Shown here piece by piece: positions 1-7,898 of a DNA stretch of 30,313 nucleotides (position 1 is the stretch's first letter; each line of letters starts with the position of its first letter). The notes under the pieces are model-generated. The model searched no databases and was not told where the DNA came from. It worked only from the letters and a program-made list of their open reading frames with translations. The position numbers and the translations under genes were made by a program. Source of the stretch: a virus; IMG/VR virus record IMGVR_UViG_3300025872_000208, positions 1 through 30,313 of that record; one strand, given 5' to 3'.

Positions 1-1
1 T

Positions 2-16
2 GGTGATCGCGCGGGA
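2..16. repeat. 15-bp terminal direct repeat, left copy
   Basis: The sequence GGTGATCGCGCGGGA at 2-16 is repeated exactly at 30299-30313. The base before it differs (t at 1, a at 30298), so base 1 is not part of the repeat. The likely meaning is an assembly overlap of a circular or permuted genome, or a short packaging-related terminus. A chance match of this length exactly at both ends is unlikely. Joining the ends through the repeat also opens a short reading frame with a good ribosome binding site (see 30285). Confidence 0.75.
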
Positions 17-43
17 CCGATCTCTCTCCGCGATCAAACTCGC

Positions 44-55
44 TATTTATAAATA
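44..55 (+). promoter_or_regulatory. AT-rich palindrome before the first late gene
   Basis: TATTTATAAATA at 44-55 is a perfect 12-bp palindrome in otherwise GC-balanced sequence, 10 bases before the ATG at 66. It contains a TATAAA-like -10 hexamer, but I see no convincing -35. It could be part of a late promoter or simply an AT-rich leader. Confidence 0.25.
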
Positions 56-65
56 AACCCCACAA

Positions 66-278
66 ATGACAAACGCTGCACAATACGTCATGCTGAATTT
101 TGGGCATCACACATTGCGTTGGCATCTCGCTCAGATCCGCGCAAATCGAACAACCTGCGATCTGGTGGCCGCGCATTACGCACCGGACGATGACAGTCCT
201 GCTCGACGCACGATTTCAAAGGGGTTGGCTGACCTGCTCAAAGCCAAGTCCGAAGATCTTCCAGAAAGTCTGCGATGA
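66..278 (+). CDS. hypothetical protein, first gene of the late operon
   Basis: A 70-aa protein I do not recognise. It is rich in Ala, Leu, Arg and His in its first half, with an acidic patch (residues 41-44) followed by a basic, helical C-terminal half; no membrane segment or signal peptide is visible. The ATG at 66 follows an A/C-rich leader without a Shine-Dalgarno sequence, as at many other late genes here. Its stop overlaps the start of the next gene (ATGA at 275-278), which implies translational coupling and supports it as a real gene. By position, just before the terminase genes, it may belong to packaging or its regulation, but nothing in the sequence proves that. Confidence 0.6.
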   Translation: MTNAAQYVMLNFGHHTLRWHLAQIRANRTTCDLVAAHYAPDDDSPARRTISKGLADLLKAKSEDLPESLR

Positions 279-892
279 CCCAGAGCGAGTACGTCAAACA
301 CTCTGGCCTGACCAAAGGTCGAGTTTCTCAGTTGGTTTCAAAGGGGATGCCTTTGGACTCAGCGGAAGCAGCGGATGCTTGGCGTGGATCATCGGCCCAA
401 CGTCGCAAAGCAGCTATCGAAGCCAGCCACATTCGATCGGAGCCTTTGGATGGACCTTACCGCCCACCGGAAGCCCAAGAGAAAGTGGACCGCTCGCAGG
501 TTGCTAACGACACCCCACAGGGGGCATATGAGCGACAGAAGGAGATCGAACGTGCAGCCTATGGTCTAGCCGTTGAAAGTCTCAGAGCGAGATCTCTGGA
601 CGCTGGACGCATGGTCTCGGTGCATTCGACAGCAGCCAAGAACTTGATTTCTGCACGGCAAGACGTTCTGGATCTCGCAGAGCGTGAGCGGAAACTGGTC
701 TCTGGCGATTGGGTCAAGAAGGTGATGCAAGACCATGACGGTGCTGTTGCTCAGTTGCTCAAGAGTATGCCCAAGCAGCTTGCCGGTCGCATTGCACCGC
801 ATGATCCAGAACACGCCGAAAGAGAGCTTGAGCGTTGGGTTCAGGACGTTTGTTTGAAGACGTTACACCAGACAGATCCATGGAAATCTTGA
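275..892 (+). CDS. terminase small subunit candidate (Nu1-like)
   Basis: A 205-aa protein whose first 30 residues read as a helix-turn-helix (YVKHSGLTKGRVSQLVSKGM), the arrangement of DNA-recognition subunits such as lambda Nu1. The middle (about 75-150) is a charged helical segment that could serve for oligomerisation, and the C-terminus could contact the large subunit. Small terminase subunits bind the pac or cos site and load the large subunit. The gene is coupled by ATGA to the upstream gene and lies two genes before a clear large terminase, which is the usual order. The assignment rests on the helix-turn-helix and the position; the sequence is too divergent to name a family with certainty. 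Confidence 0.65.
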   Translation: MTQSEYVKHSGLTKGRVSQLVSKGMPLDSAEAADAWRGSSAQRRKAAIEASHIRSEPLDGPYRPPEAQEKVDRSQVANDTPQGAYERQKEIERAAYGLAVESLRARSLDAGRMVSVHSTAAKNLISARQDVLDLAERERKLVSGDWVKKVMQDHDGAVAQLLKSMPKQLAGRIAPHDPEHAERELERWVQDVCLKTLHQTDPWKS

Positions 893-1374
893 ACTGCCAG
901 AAGCCGCGAGGGTTGGAGGCTCTCAGACAGAATCGAATTGCTATCAAAGCCATTGAGCGTGACACCGCTCTCCGGTTCCTGCCGATCGCAGATGACAAGC
1001 CGTCGCGCATTGATGGATTCGTCTGGAACCAGAATACCGGCACGATCACTGGAATTTACGAGGTCAAATCTCGGAATTACTCCCGAGCAAAACTGGAGTC
1101 AACCTATGGAAACCAATGGATGATCTCGTGGAGCAAGCTTCAAGCGGCTCTTGATATCACCAAGCACACCAAGCTTCCTTTCTGGGGAGTGTTGCACTTG
1201 GAGCCTGACGGAATTGTCCTGATGGTTGAGATCTTTAATGAGAACGCAACTTGGGGATGCAATGTCCAGTTACGAGACAAGCTTGTAGATGGAGTCAATG
1301 AGCGCATGGCGTTCTTGAACATGGGAGAGGCTCGAAAGCACAGCATCGCGGACAATCAAACTGAACTGTTCTGA
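880..1374 (+). CDS. PD-(D/E)XK-type nuclease-like protein between the terminase genes
   Basis: A 164-aa protein from the ATG at 880; a TTG at 835 would add 15 residues. It overlaps the preceding gene by 13 bp and ends in TGATG with the next. It shows the spacing of a restriction-like nuclease core: Asp45 (SRIDGF), then Glu61-x-Lys63 (IYEVKSRN) on the next predicted strand, followed by a helical stretch with SWSKLQAAL. That matches D-x(n)-E-x-K proteins such as phage-encoded VRR-NUC or Holliday-junction-resolvase-like enzymes, but the exact family is unclear. Its place between small and large terminase genes suggests a role in packaging or in clearing DNA for packaging. An HNH nuclease occupies a comparable role in HK97-type phages. 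Activity is inferred only from the motif. Confidence 0.6.
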   Translation: MEILNCQKPRGLEALRQNRIAIKAIERDTALRFLPIADDKPSRIDGFVWNQNTGTITGIYEVKSRNYSRAKLESTYGNQWMISWSKLQAALDITKHTKLPFWGVLHLEPDGIVLMVEIFNENATWGCNVQLRDKLVDGVNERMAFLNMGEARKHSIADNQTELF

Positions 1375-3224
1375 TGCGCGATCTTGAGCGTGAAATCCTA
1401 GAGTTCCGCCGTCAGATCTACCGCCCGTCTCCACGGCAGACTGTGGTGGAATGGGCGGAATCAAACCTGACGTTGACTCAGAGGCAGACGGAGCATCCCG
1501 GCCCATTCTCGACCGCTGTCCGTCCGTATTGCCGAGAACCGCTGGAGTGTTGGAAAGATCCTTCAGTGTCAGAGGTTACGTTGTGTTGGGGATCTCAAAC
1601 CAGTAAGACAACAACGCTCATGGCTGGTCTTGCATGGGCTATCGACACTGAACCTAGTCCCGCACTGTGGCTGATGCCTTCCGAGAATCTGGCTCGCAGC
1701 TTTTCAAAGTCTCGGTGGCTCCCGATGCTGGAAGACTGCCCCGCGCTGGTAAAGCGGTTCCCTTCAGACAAAGACCAGATGACGAATCTAGAGCAGCAAT
1801 TCGACCGCTGCACGTTGACCTTTGTGGGGTCAAACTCACCGGCAAATCTTGCCTCTCGTCCCGTCCGAATCTTGGTGGCAGATGAAGTGGACAAATTCGC
1901 TGAAGCGACAGCAAAAGAAGCCGATGCGTTGGACCTTGCAGAGCAACGACTTAAAGCGTTCTCAAGCTCCAAAGCCTTCTTCACCAGCACTCCCACAACA
2001 TCGGAGGGTCGAATCTGGCAGCGTTTCCTACGAGGAGACCAGCGACGGTATTACATCCCGTGTCCGCACTGCTCCGAGTACATCAAACTGGAGTGGCGGC
2101 AGGTGACTTGGGACAACGCCAAGACCGAGGATGGGAGGCCGGACTGGCAGAAGATCCGGTCGTCTGCACACTACGTTTGCCAACTCTGTCAGGGAAAGAT
2201 CAATGATAGTCAGAAGGTCGCAGGGTTGAGAAACGGCAAATGGATTGCGGAAAATCAAGCGAGCCTTCCGAGCGTTCGATCTTACCATCTTTCGTCTCTC
2301 TATTCACCGGATCGAAAATGCACTTGGGGTCATTTGGCCGTTTCATTCTTGGAAGCCAAAGCATCCATGATGGGGTTGCAAGGGTTCATCAACGGTATGC
2401 TCGCGGAACCGTGGGAGAACCAAGAGAGCCAGCAAGAGAGGGTTGAAGTCGTCTCCGACTCCGGTCTCCCAGAGGCTCGACGATATCTTACCGCTGACGT
2501 GCAAGCCGCTGCACCGTTTGTGTGGTGGGTCTGCCGAGAATGGAGCAAAGGAAACTCGCGTCTGGTTGCTGCCGGTCATGCGGACGATTTTGCCGCTCTG
2601 CGACGGGTTCAACTTCAATACAACGTCCATGACATGGATGTGGGTGTTGACTCCGGTTTCAACACTCAAGCCGTCTATGACGCTTGCGCCGAGTTCTCGC
2701 AGACCAGCAGCAATCCGATCACCTATCCATGCGGTCTGCGATATCCACCGGAAGGTGGACTCCGAAAGCCGATGCTCATTGGCTGGATGCCGATGAAAGG
2801 TCGAGAGACTGGTGCGCGATTCACCAGCAAAACCGGAGCAATCCATCCTTTCGGCATCACCACCTCGACATCCATGCGAACCGATGCGGTGCAACCGCTT
2901 CTTGTGTTCGACACCGAGCATATGCGGGAAGTCCTTCAACGGCTCCGTAAAGGCTCGGAATCGCATCAATGGACTGTTTGTAGTCTACCGGCACCGCTAG
3001 AGGCTGACGGGGCATTTGCGTCTGATTCTGACACATACTGGAAGCATTTGGACTCTCACGTCCTAAAGCCAACCGCAAATCGTGCTGGCAGAATCAAACA
3101 TCTCTGGTTCAAGAGAAATACTCGTTGGCCAGATCACTTGCATGACTGCGAGTTGATGCAATTGGCGATGGTGATGTTGTGGAACGATCTTGCATCTAGC
3201 ACTTCCGAAAATTCTGGTGGTTGA
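1374..3224 (+). CDS. terminase large subunit (GpA family)
   Basis: A 616-aa protein, close to the usual length of lambda gpA-type packaging motors. The ATPase domain carries a Walker A-like loop at about 72-80 (WGSQTSKTT) and a Walker B with catalytic acid at about 166-171 (ILVADE), then a conserved FTSTPTTSEG segment of the coupling motif type. A zinc-binding insertion follows with two cysteine pairs (CPHC and CQLC), typical of GpA. The C-terminal half should be the RNase H-like nuclease that cuts concatemers; DVGVDSG is the likely first acidic strand. The protein packages DNA into the prohead through the portal encoded two genes later. Start and stop overlap the upstream gene as TGATG. Confidence 0.93.
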   Translation: MRDLEREILEFRRQIYRPSPRQTVVEWAESNLTLTQRQTEHPGPFSTAVRPYCREPLECWKDPSVSEVTLCWGSQTSKTTTLMAGLAWAIDTEPSPALWLMPSENLARSFSKSRWLPMLEDCPALVKRFPSDKDQMTNLEQQFDRCTLTFVGSNSPANLASRPVRILVADEVDKFAEATAKEADALDLAEQRLKAFSSSKAFFTSTPTTSEGRIWQRFLRGDQRRYYIPCPHCSEYIKLEWRQVTWDNAKTEDGRPDWQKIRSSAHYVCQLCQGKINDSQKVAGLRNGKWIAENQASLPSVRSYHLSSLYSPDRKCTWGHLAVSFLEAKASMMGLQGFINGMLAEPWENQESQQERVEVVSDSGLPEARRYLTADVQAAAPFVWWVCREWSKGNSRLVAAGHADDFAALRRVQLQYNVHDMDVGVDSGFNTQAVYDACAEFSQTSSNPITYPCGLRYPPEGGLRKPMLIGWMPMKGRETGARFTSKTGAIHPFGITTSTSMRTDAVQPLLVFDTEHMREVLQRLRKGSESHQWTVCSLPAPLEADGAFASDSDTYWKHLDSHVLKPTANRAGRIKHLWFKRNTRWPDHLHDCELMQLAMVMLWNDLASSTSENSGG

Positions 3225-3256
3225 CAAGTCTTTCGCTCTGTGAATAGTCCGCGCAA

Positions 3257-3658
3257 GTGTTCACATACACTGTAGCGACCAAGCGAGCCTACTTGCGTAC
3301 CACATACGCAAGCAAAGGTGCTTTGACGCTATTGGAAGCGTTGACCGCTAAGCTTACCGTTTCCGCAAACTCTCAGGAGTCCGGTCAGATTGTTCGCCAG
3401 ACTTCCAGCAGCGATGTTTCCGTTGAGTTCGCTGAACCCGGAAAAGGGACCGCTGCTCCTATGGAGATGCTGGAAATGTGGGAATCCCTGTTGGGTGATT
3501 ACGACTACGCTGTGACGCTATTGGCTGGAGATGGTGTTACGAGTCCGACTGATCTCCAGATTTACAACAAGATGCTCGGAGCGATCTTGATTGCCACCAC
3601 TCGTTATTTCGGAGACTTCACGCAGTTCCGAAGGGAGCCTACCACTCGGATGTCATAA
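3257..3658 (+). CDS. putative head-tail joining protein (gpW-like position)
   Basis: A 133-aa protein beginning at GTG 3257; an in-frame TAG at 3245-3247 rules out a longer form. It lies between large terminase and portal, exactly where lambda-type phages carry the small connector gpW. The segment from about residue 21 to 60 (a helix TLLEALTAKLTV, then a polar loop and the strand DVSVEFAEPG) resembles the gpW helix-plus-hairpin pattern. The remaining 70 residues would be an extension. The stop overlaps the portal start as TAATG. The gpW assignment is an inference from position and fold pattern, with modest certainty. A 32-bp gap precedes it, the first real intergenic gap of the late operon. 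Confidence 0.5.
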   Translation: MFTYTVATKRAYLRTTYASKGALTLLEALTAKLTVSANSQESGQIVRQTSSSDVSVEFAEPGKGTAAPMEMLEMWESLLGDYDYAVTLLAGDGVTSPTDLQIYNKMLGAILIATTRYFGDFTQFRREPTTRMS

Positions 3659-5229
3659 TGGGAATCCTAGCAACCATCCGAGAGAAACTCTTTCCTGCTC
3701 CCGCTAACAAGTACGAGGGAGCGAGTCAGTCGTTGCGCCGGTCTTATCTGGACACGTCTTACACTTCTGCTCGTTTTGACGTCACCAGTTCGACCCGACA
3801 AGCCATTGTCCGTAAGTCGCGTTTCTTTGAACAGAACAACGCGATAATGAACAGATTGGGGGATCTGTTTGAGTCTTACACAGTTGGATCTTCGTTCTCC
3901 GTTCAACCCGCTTCTAGCGATCCTGCTTGGAATCTTAAGGCTAAGAAGTGGTTCGATATCTGGTGCCGATATCCCGATATCGGTTCCCGTCAGTCGTTCT
4001 CGACGCTCATGGGACAAGCCGCCCGTGGTTGGTTCTATGATGGGGAATCTTTTATTCTGCTTACCCGTGGAGAGAGCGGAAAGCCTCGGTTGCAGTTGAT
4101 CGAAGCCCAATCGGTGGCGACTCCGGTTGGCATGGAGTCAGACGAGACCGTGTTTGACGGAATCCGCTTTGATCCGCGCACTGGTCGCGCTGTTTCGTAT
4201 TTCATCGGTTCCGAGAAAACCCAAGGAAACCTCGTCGATGTTCGCTCCATTCCTGCGGATTCGGTCGTTCACATCTACGAGCCTAACCGGCCCGCCCAGC
4301 TTCGCGGTCTCCCATTTGTCTCTGCGGTCATCAATGACCTGCACGACCTCGACGATCTCCAAAAGCTTGAAATGGAAGCCTGCAAGCTCGGGGCTTCCGT
4401 CGCTCAAATCGTCAAAACCGTAAGTGGTGAAGTTCAAGCTTCCAGCCTCCGCGCTGGTATTGGTGCGAATGTAACGCCTAACACTGCTGAGACGTATTAC
4501 GAGCAAGTGTTCGGTTCTTCCGTTAAGGTTCTGAAGAACGGAGACACTTTCGAGCAGTTCGCCACCGAGCGTCCCGGTGTGAATATGCGGGAATACTGGC
4601 GGCAACTGACAGAAAAGGTCTGTGCCGGTGTTGGTATTCCTTATGTTCTGGTCTATCCAGAGTCCATGCAGGGAACGGTCTATCGCGGCGCGCTAGATAT
4701 GTCCGCTGTTTGGTTCCGATCGCGCCATCAGGTCATGGCTTCTGCTGCTCGACGTATTTACGAATACGTCATGGAGTACGCGATCAAGAGTGATCCCACT
4801 CTGAATGATGCTCCTTCTGATTGGTACGAAGTTTCAATCACTGCTCCTCGTTCTCCCAATGTTGATGTTGGCCGTAACTCGGCGGCTCAACTTGCTGAGT
4901 TGGAAGCCGGTGTTGTGACTTACGATGAGGTCTACGGTGCGCGTGGACTTGATTGGCGTTCTGCTCTTGAGGCTAAGGCTCAACAAGCTTTGTTTGTTCG
5001 TCAGTTGGCCGACAAATACAACGTTGATGTCTCTGAGATTTCGGTGATTCAGAAAGAGCGTCCTGCGGCTAGTGCTGCACCGGCTATTGACATTGAAGAT
5101 GATTCTTCTGAATCTCCGTTGCCAGTTGCTCCGTCTGAAGGTGGATCGCAACCGCTTGTTGTAGAACAAACGGAGGTTACCGCTAAAGCCAAAAAGCAAC
5201 GCAAGCCGCGAGCCAAGAAAACCGAATGA
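3658..5229 (+). CDS. portal protein (lambda family)
   Basis: A 523-aa portal protein that forms the dodecameric channel at one head vertex for DNA entry and exit. It has the hallmarks of the lambda gpB family. The N-terminal region is SxRxSYLDT-like, followed by RKSRFFEQNNAIMNRLGDLF. The stretch GWFYDGESFILLTRGESGKPRLQLIEAQ is characteristic (residues about 121-149), and the stem and crown segment includes YWRQLTEKVCAGVGIPYVL. The C-terminus is acidic and then ends in a Lys/Arg-rich tail (KAKKQRKPRAKK), which may face DNA. It overlaps the upstream stop by 1 bp, and its own stop overlaps the next ATG (ATGA at 5226-5229). Confidence 0.93.
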   Translation: MGILATIREKLFPAPANKYEGASQSLRRSYLDTSYTSARFDVTSSTRQAIVRKSRFFEQNNAIMNRLGDLFESYTVGSSFSVQPASSDPAWNLKAKKWFDIWCRYPDIGSRQSFSTLMGQAARGWFYDGESFILLTRGESGKPRLQLIEAQSVATPVGMESDETVFDGIRFDPRTGRAVSYFIGSEKTQGNLVDVRSIPADSVVHIYEPNRPAQLRGLPFVSAVINDLHDLDDLQKLEMEACKLGASVAQIVKTVSGEVQASSLRAGIGANVTPNTAETYYEQVFGSSVKVLKNGDTFEQFATERPGVNMREYWRQLTEKVCAGVGIPYVLVYPESMQGTVYRGALDMSAVWFRSRHQVMASAARRIYEYVMEYAIKSDPTLNDAPSDWYEVSITAPRSPNVDVGRNSAAQLAELEAGVVTYDEVYGARGLDWRSALEAKAQQALFVRQLADKYNVDVSEISVIQKERPAASAAPAIDIEDDSSESPLPVAPSEGGSQPLVVEQTEVTAKAKKQRKPRAKKTE

Positions 5230-7379
5230 GCTTCACCAAAAAGACTGACTGGCTCTATTATTCACCGGCAAATTCTGCTGGTGAGACTTCAACCATCCAG
5301 ATCTTCGATCAGATTGGGGAAGATTGGTATGGTGGTAGCGGTCTGTCTGCTAAGCAGTTCTCGGACGTCTTGAACGAGATCGGAAATGGTCCGCTCTTGG
5401 TCGAGATCAACAGTCCCGGTGGTAATGTCTGGGATGGTCTAAGCATTTACAATCAGTTGCGCGGTCGCAAAGCTCCGGTGACCACTCGGGTTGTCGGCAT
5501 TGCGGCTTCGATTGCTTCCATCATTGCTCTTGCCGGTGATCGCGTCGAGATGGCTGATGCCGCTCTGATGATGATTCACGATCCGAGCGGAATGGCTTCT
5601 GGCACTTCCGAGGATATGCGGAAGATGGCTGATGCTCTCGACCAACACGCCGAAGTGCTGGTTGGAGTGTACGCTAAGAAAACCGGCAGGTCTCCTGAGT
5701 CGATCCGCGCTGCAATGAAAGCGGAGACTTGGTTCACCACCGCCGAAGCTCTTGCTTTCGGTCTGGTGGATAAGCCAATCAAACAGCTTGCGATGGCTGC
5801 GAAGTGGCACCCTCGCGCTGTTACCAAGACCGCTCCCGAGACGGTCAAAAACAATCTCCGCCGAGGTCTTGAGCAGTACGCTGAAGGCTTGGCCGGAGAA
5901 GGTCTGGAGAAACAGACCGTTCTTGAGGCTGAATCTCTGGTCGCTGGAGAGCAGCCCACCGAAGATAAAGTCGAGAAGGCTAACGCTTGGTGGGGTCGCA
6001 ATGAGCGATTCCTTGAAGCCGAGCCTAATACTCCCGCCGATGTCGCTGCCAACCTTTGGGGTGGTGCGGCTGGACGCGACTGGTTCCGCGCTCTTTACGC
6101 TCAGTTGGAGCGTGAAGAACTGGAGGAAGATGATTCCCCAGACGATAAGATTTCGACCAACAGCACCAACGCTGAAGGCGAGGGTGGCGTGACCAACACG
6201 CCGCAACCAACACAAAACAACACCGACACAACCATGTCTGACACTACTACTGTGGCGGCTGCGGCTCCTGCTGCGTCCGTCGATCTTGCTGCCGTCCTCG
6301 CCAAGCTGGCGACGATTGAGGCCGCGATGAAGACCCCCACCGCCGCCCCTGCTCCCGAGCCGGTGCGTCCCGTGATTGAGAACCTCGGAAACCCGCTGCT
6401 GGAGAAGCATAAGAGCCTCCGCGCTGGCGCCGAGCGTCGCGCCTTCCTGATTGAGAATCACAGTGAGCTTCTCCGTCAGCAGAGCATCTTTGCTCCGCAG
6501 AACGCCAACACCTTCACCTCGACGCTGGTGGTGGATTACCTCGCTGATGCGGTCATCACTGTTGCCGCTACCAAGCTGGCTCTGGTGTCCGCTTTCTCCC
6601 GAAATGTGGGTCTGGATAACCTCCGCCCGAAGGCCACCGTTCGCGTCAAGAAGTTCACCACCGGAACCGCCGCTCAGGTGAACCCGACGAACTGGGAGAC
6701 CAACAACGATTCGACGCTTGCTGCCACCTCTGTCACCGTCGATCAGATCTCCAAGAACTTCACTGTCACGCAGGAGGAACTCAATCAGGGCTTCGCTCTG
6801 GCCGATCTCGCTCAGGGTTCCGCTGATCTGTTCGCGTACGGCATCAGCGACAAGCTGACCGCCGTGATGACCGCTGCCAACTACGGCACCGCGCTGACCA
6901 TCGGCACCGCTGCGAATTTCGACACCAGCGATCTCCCTGCGATCCTCGCTGCTGCCAAGAACTACCGCTCCAAGAACCTGATTCTGGACGGTGGCCATAT
7001 GGCTCGACTGTTGTTCAGCGGCACTCTGACCGCTGCCGCCGGTACGGTTCCGATCCCTGATGCTCGTTACGGCCCTCTCAACAACGGTCGTTTCGGATTC
7101 GATATCATCGCCGAAAACAACCGCTGGACTGGTGCTGAGACCAATGCGGCTGGTTTTGTGTGCGGTCCCGACGCTATCGCCATCGCCTCCGGTCTGCCGG
7201 TGGGCATGGTTGCCGGTGAGTTCATCGAACAGCGCACGGTCACGACCAACAACGGTCTGTCCTGCTTGCTCTCGGTCTGGTACTCCCGCGCTACCCGTAG
7301 CCACATGGCGTCCTATGACATCATGTTCGGTGCCGCCGCTGCGGATACCACTCAGGCCGAGGTTCTGATCACCGCCTAA
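5226..7379 (+). CDS. prohead protease (ClpP-like) fused to major capsid protein
   Basis: One open frame of 717 codons. Residues about 20-190 are a ClpP/S49-like prohead protease: EINSPGGNVWDG oxyanion segment, nucleophile Ser95 in GIAASIAS, His118 in MIHDPSG, and the ETWFTTAEALAFGLVD block, where Glu or Thr stands at the ClpP Asp position as in many phage relatives. Residues about 190-335 are charged and scaffold-like. From Met337 (ATG at 6234) comes an HK97-fold major capsid protein of about 381 aa, with an Ala/Pro-rich delta-like segment and then FTSTLVVDYLADAV onwards. Protease and capsid are usually separate genes. There is no stop between them here, so either a fusion is made and self-cleaved, or capsid protein is also started internally. 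Confidence 0.9.
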   Translation: MSFTKKTDWLYYSPANSAGETSTIQIFDQIGEDWYGGSGLSAKQFSDVLNEIGNGPLLVEINSPGGNVWDGLSIYNQLRGRKAPVTTRVVGIAASIASIIALAGDRVEMADAALMMIHDPSGMASGTSEDMRKMADALDQHAEVLVGVYAKKTGRSPESIRAAMKAETWFTTAEALAFGLVDKPIKQLAMAAKWHPRAVTKTAPETVKNNLRRGLEQYAEGLAGEGLEKQTVLEAESLVAGEQPTEDKVEKANAWWGRNERFLEAEPNTPADVAANLWGGAAGRDWFRALYAQLEREELEEDDSPDDKISTNSTNAEGEGGVTNTPQPTQNNTDTTMSDTTTVAAAAPAASVDLAAVLAKLATIEAAMKTPTAAPAPEPVRPVIENLGNPLLEKHKSLRAGAERRAFLIENHSELLRQQSIFAPQNANTFTSTLVVDYLADAVITVAATKLALVSAFSRNVGLDNLRPKATVRVKKFTTGTAAQVNPTNWETNNDSTLAATSVTVDQISKNFTVTQEELNQGFALADLAQGSADLFAYGISDKLTAVMTAANYGTALTIGTAANFDTSDLPAILAAAKNYRSKNLILDGGHMARLLFSGTLTAAAGTVPIPDARYGPLNNGRFGFDIIAENNRWTGAETNAAGFVCGPDAIAIASGLPVGMVAGEFIEQRTVTTNNGLSCLLSVWYSRATRSHMASYDIMFGAAAADTTQAEVLITA
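6234..7379 (+). CDS. possible independently initiated major capsid protein (internal in-frame start)
   Basis: An in-frame ATG at 6234 (codon 337 of the larger frame) would yield a 381-aa major capsid protein beginning MSDTTTV. The bases before it (aacaacaccgacacaaccATG) form the same A/C-rich leader found before free-standing late genes such as those at 12802 and 15846. Codon choice appears to shift to C/G-ending codons from about 6240, as expected for a very highly expressed gene. The upstream codons do not show this as strongly. A capsid protein needed in hundreds of copies would benefit from its own start. This is an inference; the fusion alone followed by proteolysis remains possible. Confidence 0.5.
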   Translation: MSDTTTVAAAAPAASVDLAAVLAKLATIEAAMKTPTAAPAPEPVRPVIENLGNPLLEKHKSLRAGAERRAFLIENHSELLRQQSIFAPQNANTFTSTLVVDYLADAVITVAATKLALVSAFSRNVGLDNLRPKATVRVKKFTTGTAAQVNPTNWETNNDSTLAATSVTVDQISKNFTVTQEELNQGFALADLAQGSADLFAYGISDKLTAVMTAANYGTALTIGTAANFDTSDLPAILAAAKNYRSKNLILDGGHMARLLFSGTLTAAAGTVPIPDARYGPLNNGRFGFDIIAENNRWTGAETNAAGFVCGPDAIAIASGLPVGMVAGEFIEQRTVTTNNGLSCLLSVWYSRATRSHMASYDIMFGAAAADTTQAEVLITA

Positions 7380-7390
7380 TCCTAACGGAT

Positions 7391-7567
7391 ATGCGACTCG
7401 CAACCACTATTGCGGTGGACCGGAACGGTAAGAGCAAAATCGTTTCTGGTCCCGATGTTGACGCGACTCTCCAGCGCGACAGCTTCAACACCGCGAGCGT
7501 CCCCGAAGGAGGCAAGCTCATCCTGTGGATACAGGGAGCCTTAGCACCGAAAGTCCGAAAAGGTTAA
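7391..7567 (+). CDS. small hypothetical protein after the capsid gene
   Basis: A 58-aa frame starting MRLATTIAVDRNG and ending GALAPKVRKG, 11 bp after the capsid stop. The leader is TAATCCTAACGGAT, without a clear Shine-Dalgarno sequence. Codon use is like the neighbours and the frame fills the gap neatly. I do not recognise it. A short beta-rich protein at this position could be a capsid accessory or decoration protein, but that is positional guesswork. Confidence 0.55.
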   Translation: MRLATTIAVDRNGKSKIVSGPDVDATLQRDSFNTASVPEGGKLILWIQGALAPKVRKG

Positions 7568-7576
7568 CCTAAAATT

Positions 7577-7611
7577 GGGGAGGCTGCTGGAATAGGTCCG
7601 GTAGCCTCCCC
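7577..7611 (+). terminator. strong hairpin downstream of the capsid unit
   Basis: GGGGAGGCT (7577-7585) pairs perfectly with AGCCTCCCC (7603-7611). A further G·U pair and CTGG/CCGG (7587-7590 with 7598-7601) extend the stem to about 14 pairs around a 7-nt loop. It sits in the 61-bp gap between 7567 and 7629. No U-run follows on the + strand; AATT and AAAA lie on the upstream flank. It may be a partial terminator or RNA processing/stability element that sets capsid mRNA levels. Confidence 0.55.
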
Positions 7612-7628
7612 TCTAACCAGATTCCAAA

Positions 7629-7898
7629 ATGTCCGCTTACCAGTCAGATGTAGCAACGCAGGATTCGATGGGTCATCAGGGTTTCACTCTGGTGACCGGC
7701 ACCTCCGCGCAAACTGCGGGATACATCGCAATCCAGACCATCACCGCGACCGTGATCTCGTCCATTGCTGGCACTGGTATTACCGGCACTTGGAGCGGGA
7801 CCACCATTCCCGCTGGCATCACCATCGTGGGTAAGATCTCCAGCTTTACGCTGACGAGTGGCGCGGTCATCGCCTACTTCGCTCGCGCCACAACCTGA
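7629..7898 (+). CDS. small Gly/Thr-rich virion protein candidate
   Basis: An 89-aa protein rich in Thr, Gly, Ala and Ile with alternating hydrophobic residues (for example ITATVISSIAGTGITGTWSG), the look of a beta-sandwich decoration or stabilisation protein. Lys, Arg and Glu are almost absent, which is unusual for a soluble regulator but common in small head proteins. The leader ends CCAGATTCCAAA before the ATG, without a Shine-Dalgarno sequence. The stop overlaps the next start (ATG at 7898). The head-decoration role is inferred from composition and position after the capsid gene. Confidence 0.6.
   Translation: MSAYQSDVATQDSMGHQGFTLVTGTSAQTAGYIAIQTITATVISSIAGTGITGTWSGTTIPAGITIVGKISSFTLTSGAVIAYFARATT

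Noticed and set aside
100-507. A 135-codon frame overlapping the first two genes.
   Set aside because: It covers the start of the small-terminase candidate in another frame, has a Cys/Trp/Pro/Ser-rich composition typical of out-of-frame reading, and would break the ATGA coupling at 275.
2343-2969. A 208-codon - strand frame inside the large terminase gene.
   Set aside because: It lies fully inside a gene with clear motifs, has no start context and reads as low-information sequence.
3221-3250. TTGACA at 3221 as a promoter for the portal unit.
   Set aside because: The hexamer overlaps the terminase stop codon, and the best -10 at correct spacing (ATAGTC or AATAGT) is poor, so it is not listed as a promoter.
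5439-7403. A 654-codon open frame on the - strand opposite the protease-capsid gene.
   Set aside because: It is a shadow of strong codon bias in the capsid gene. It has no recognisable domain, is Ser/Arg/Gly-rich as antisense frames are, and every other gene is on the + strand.
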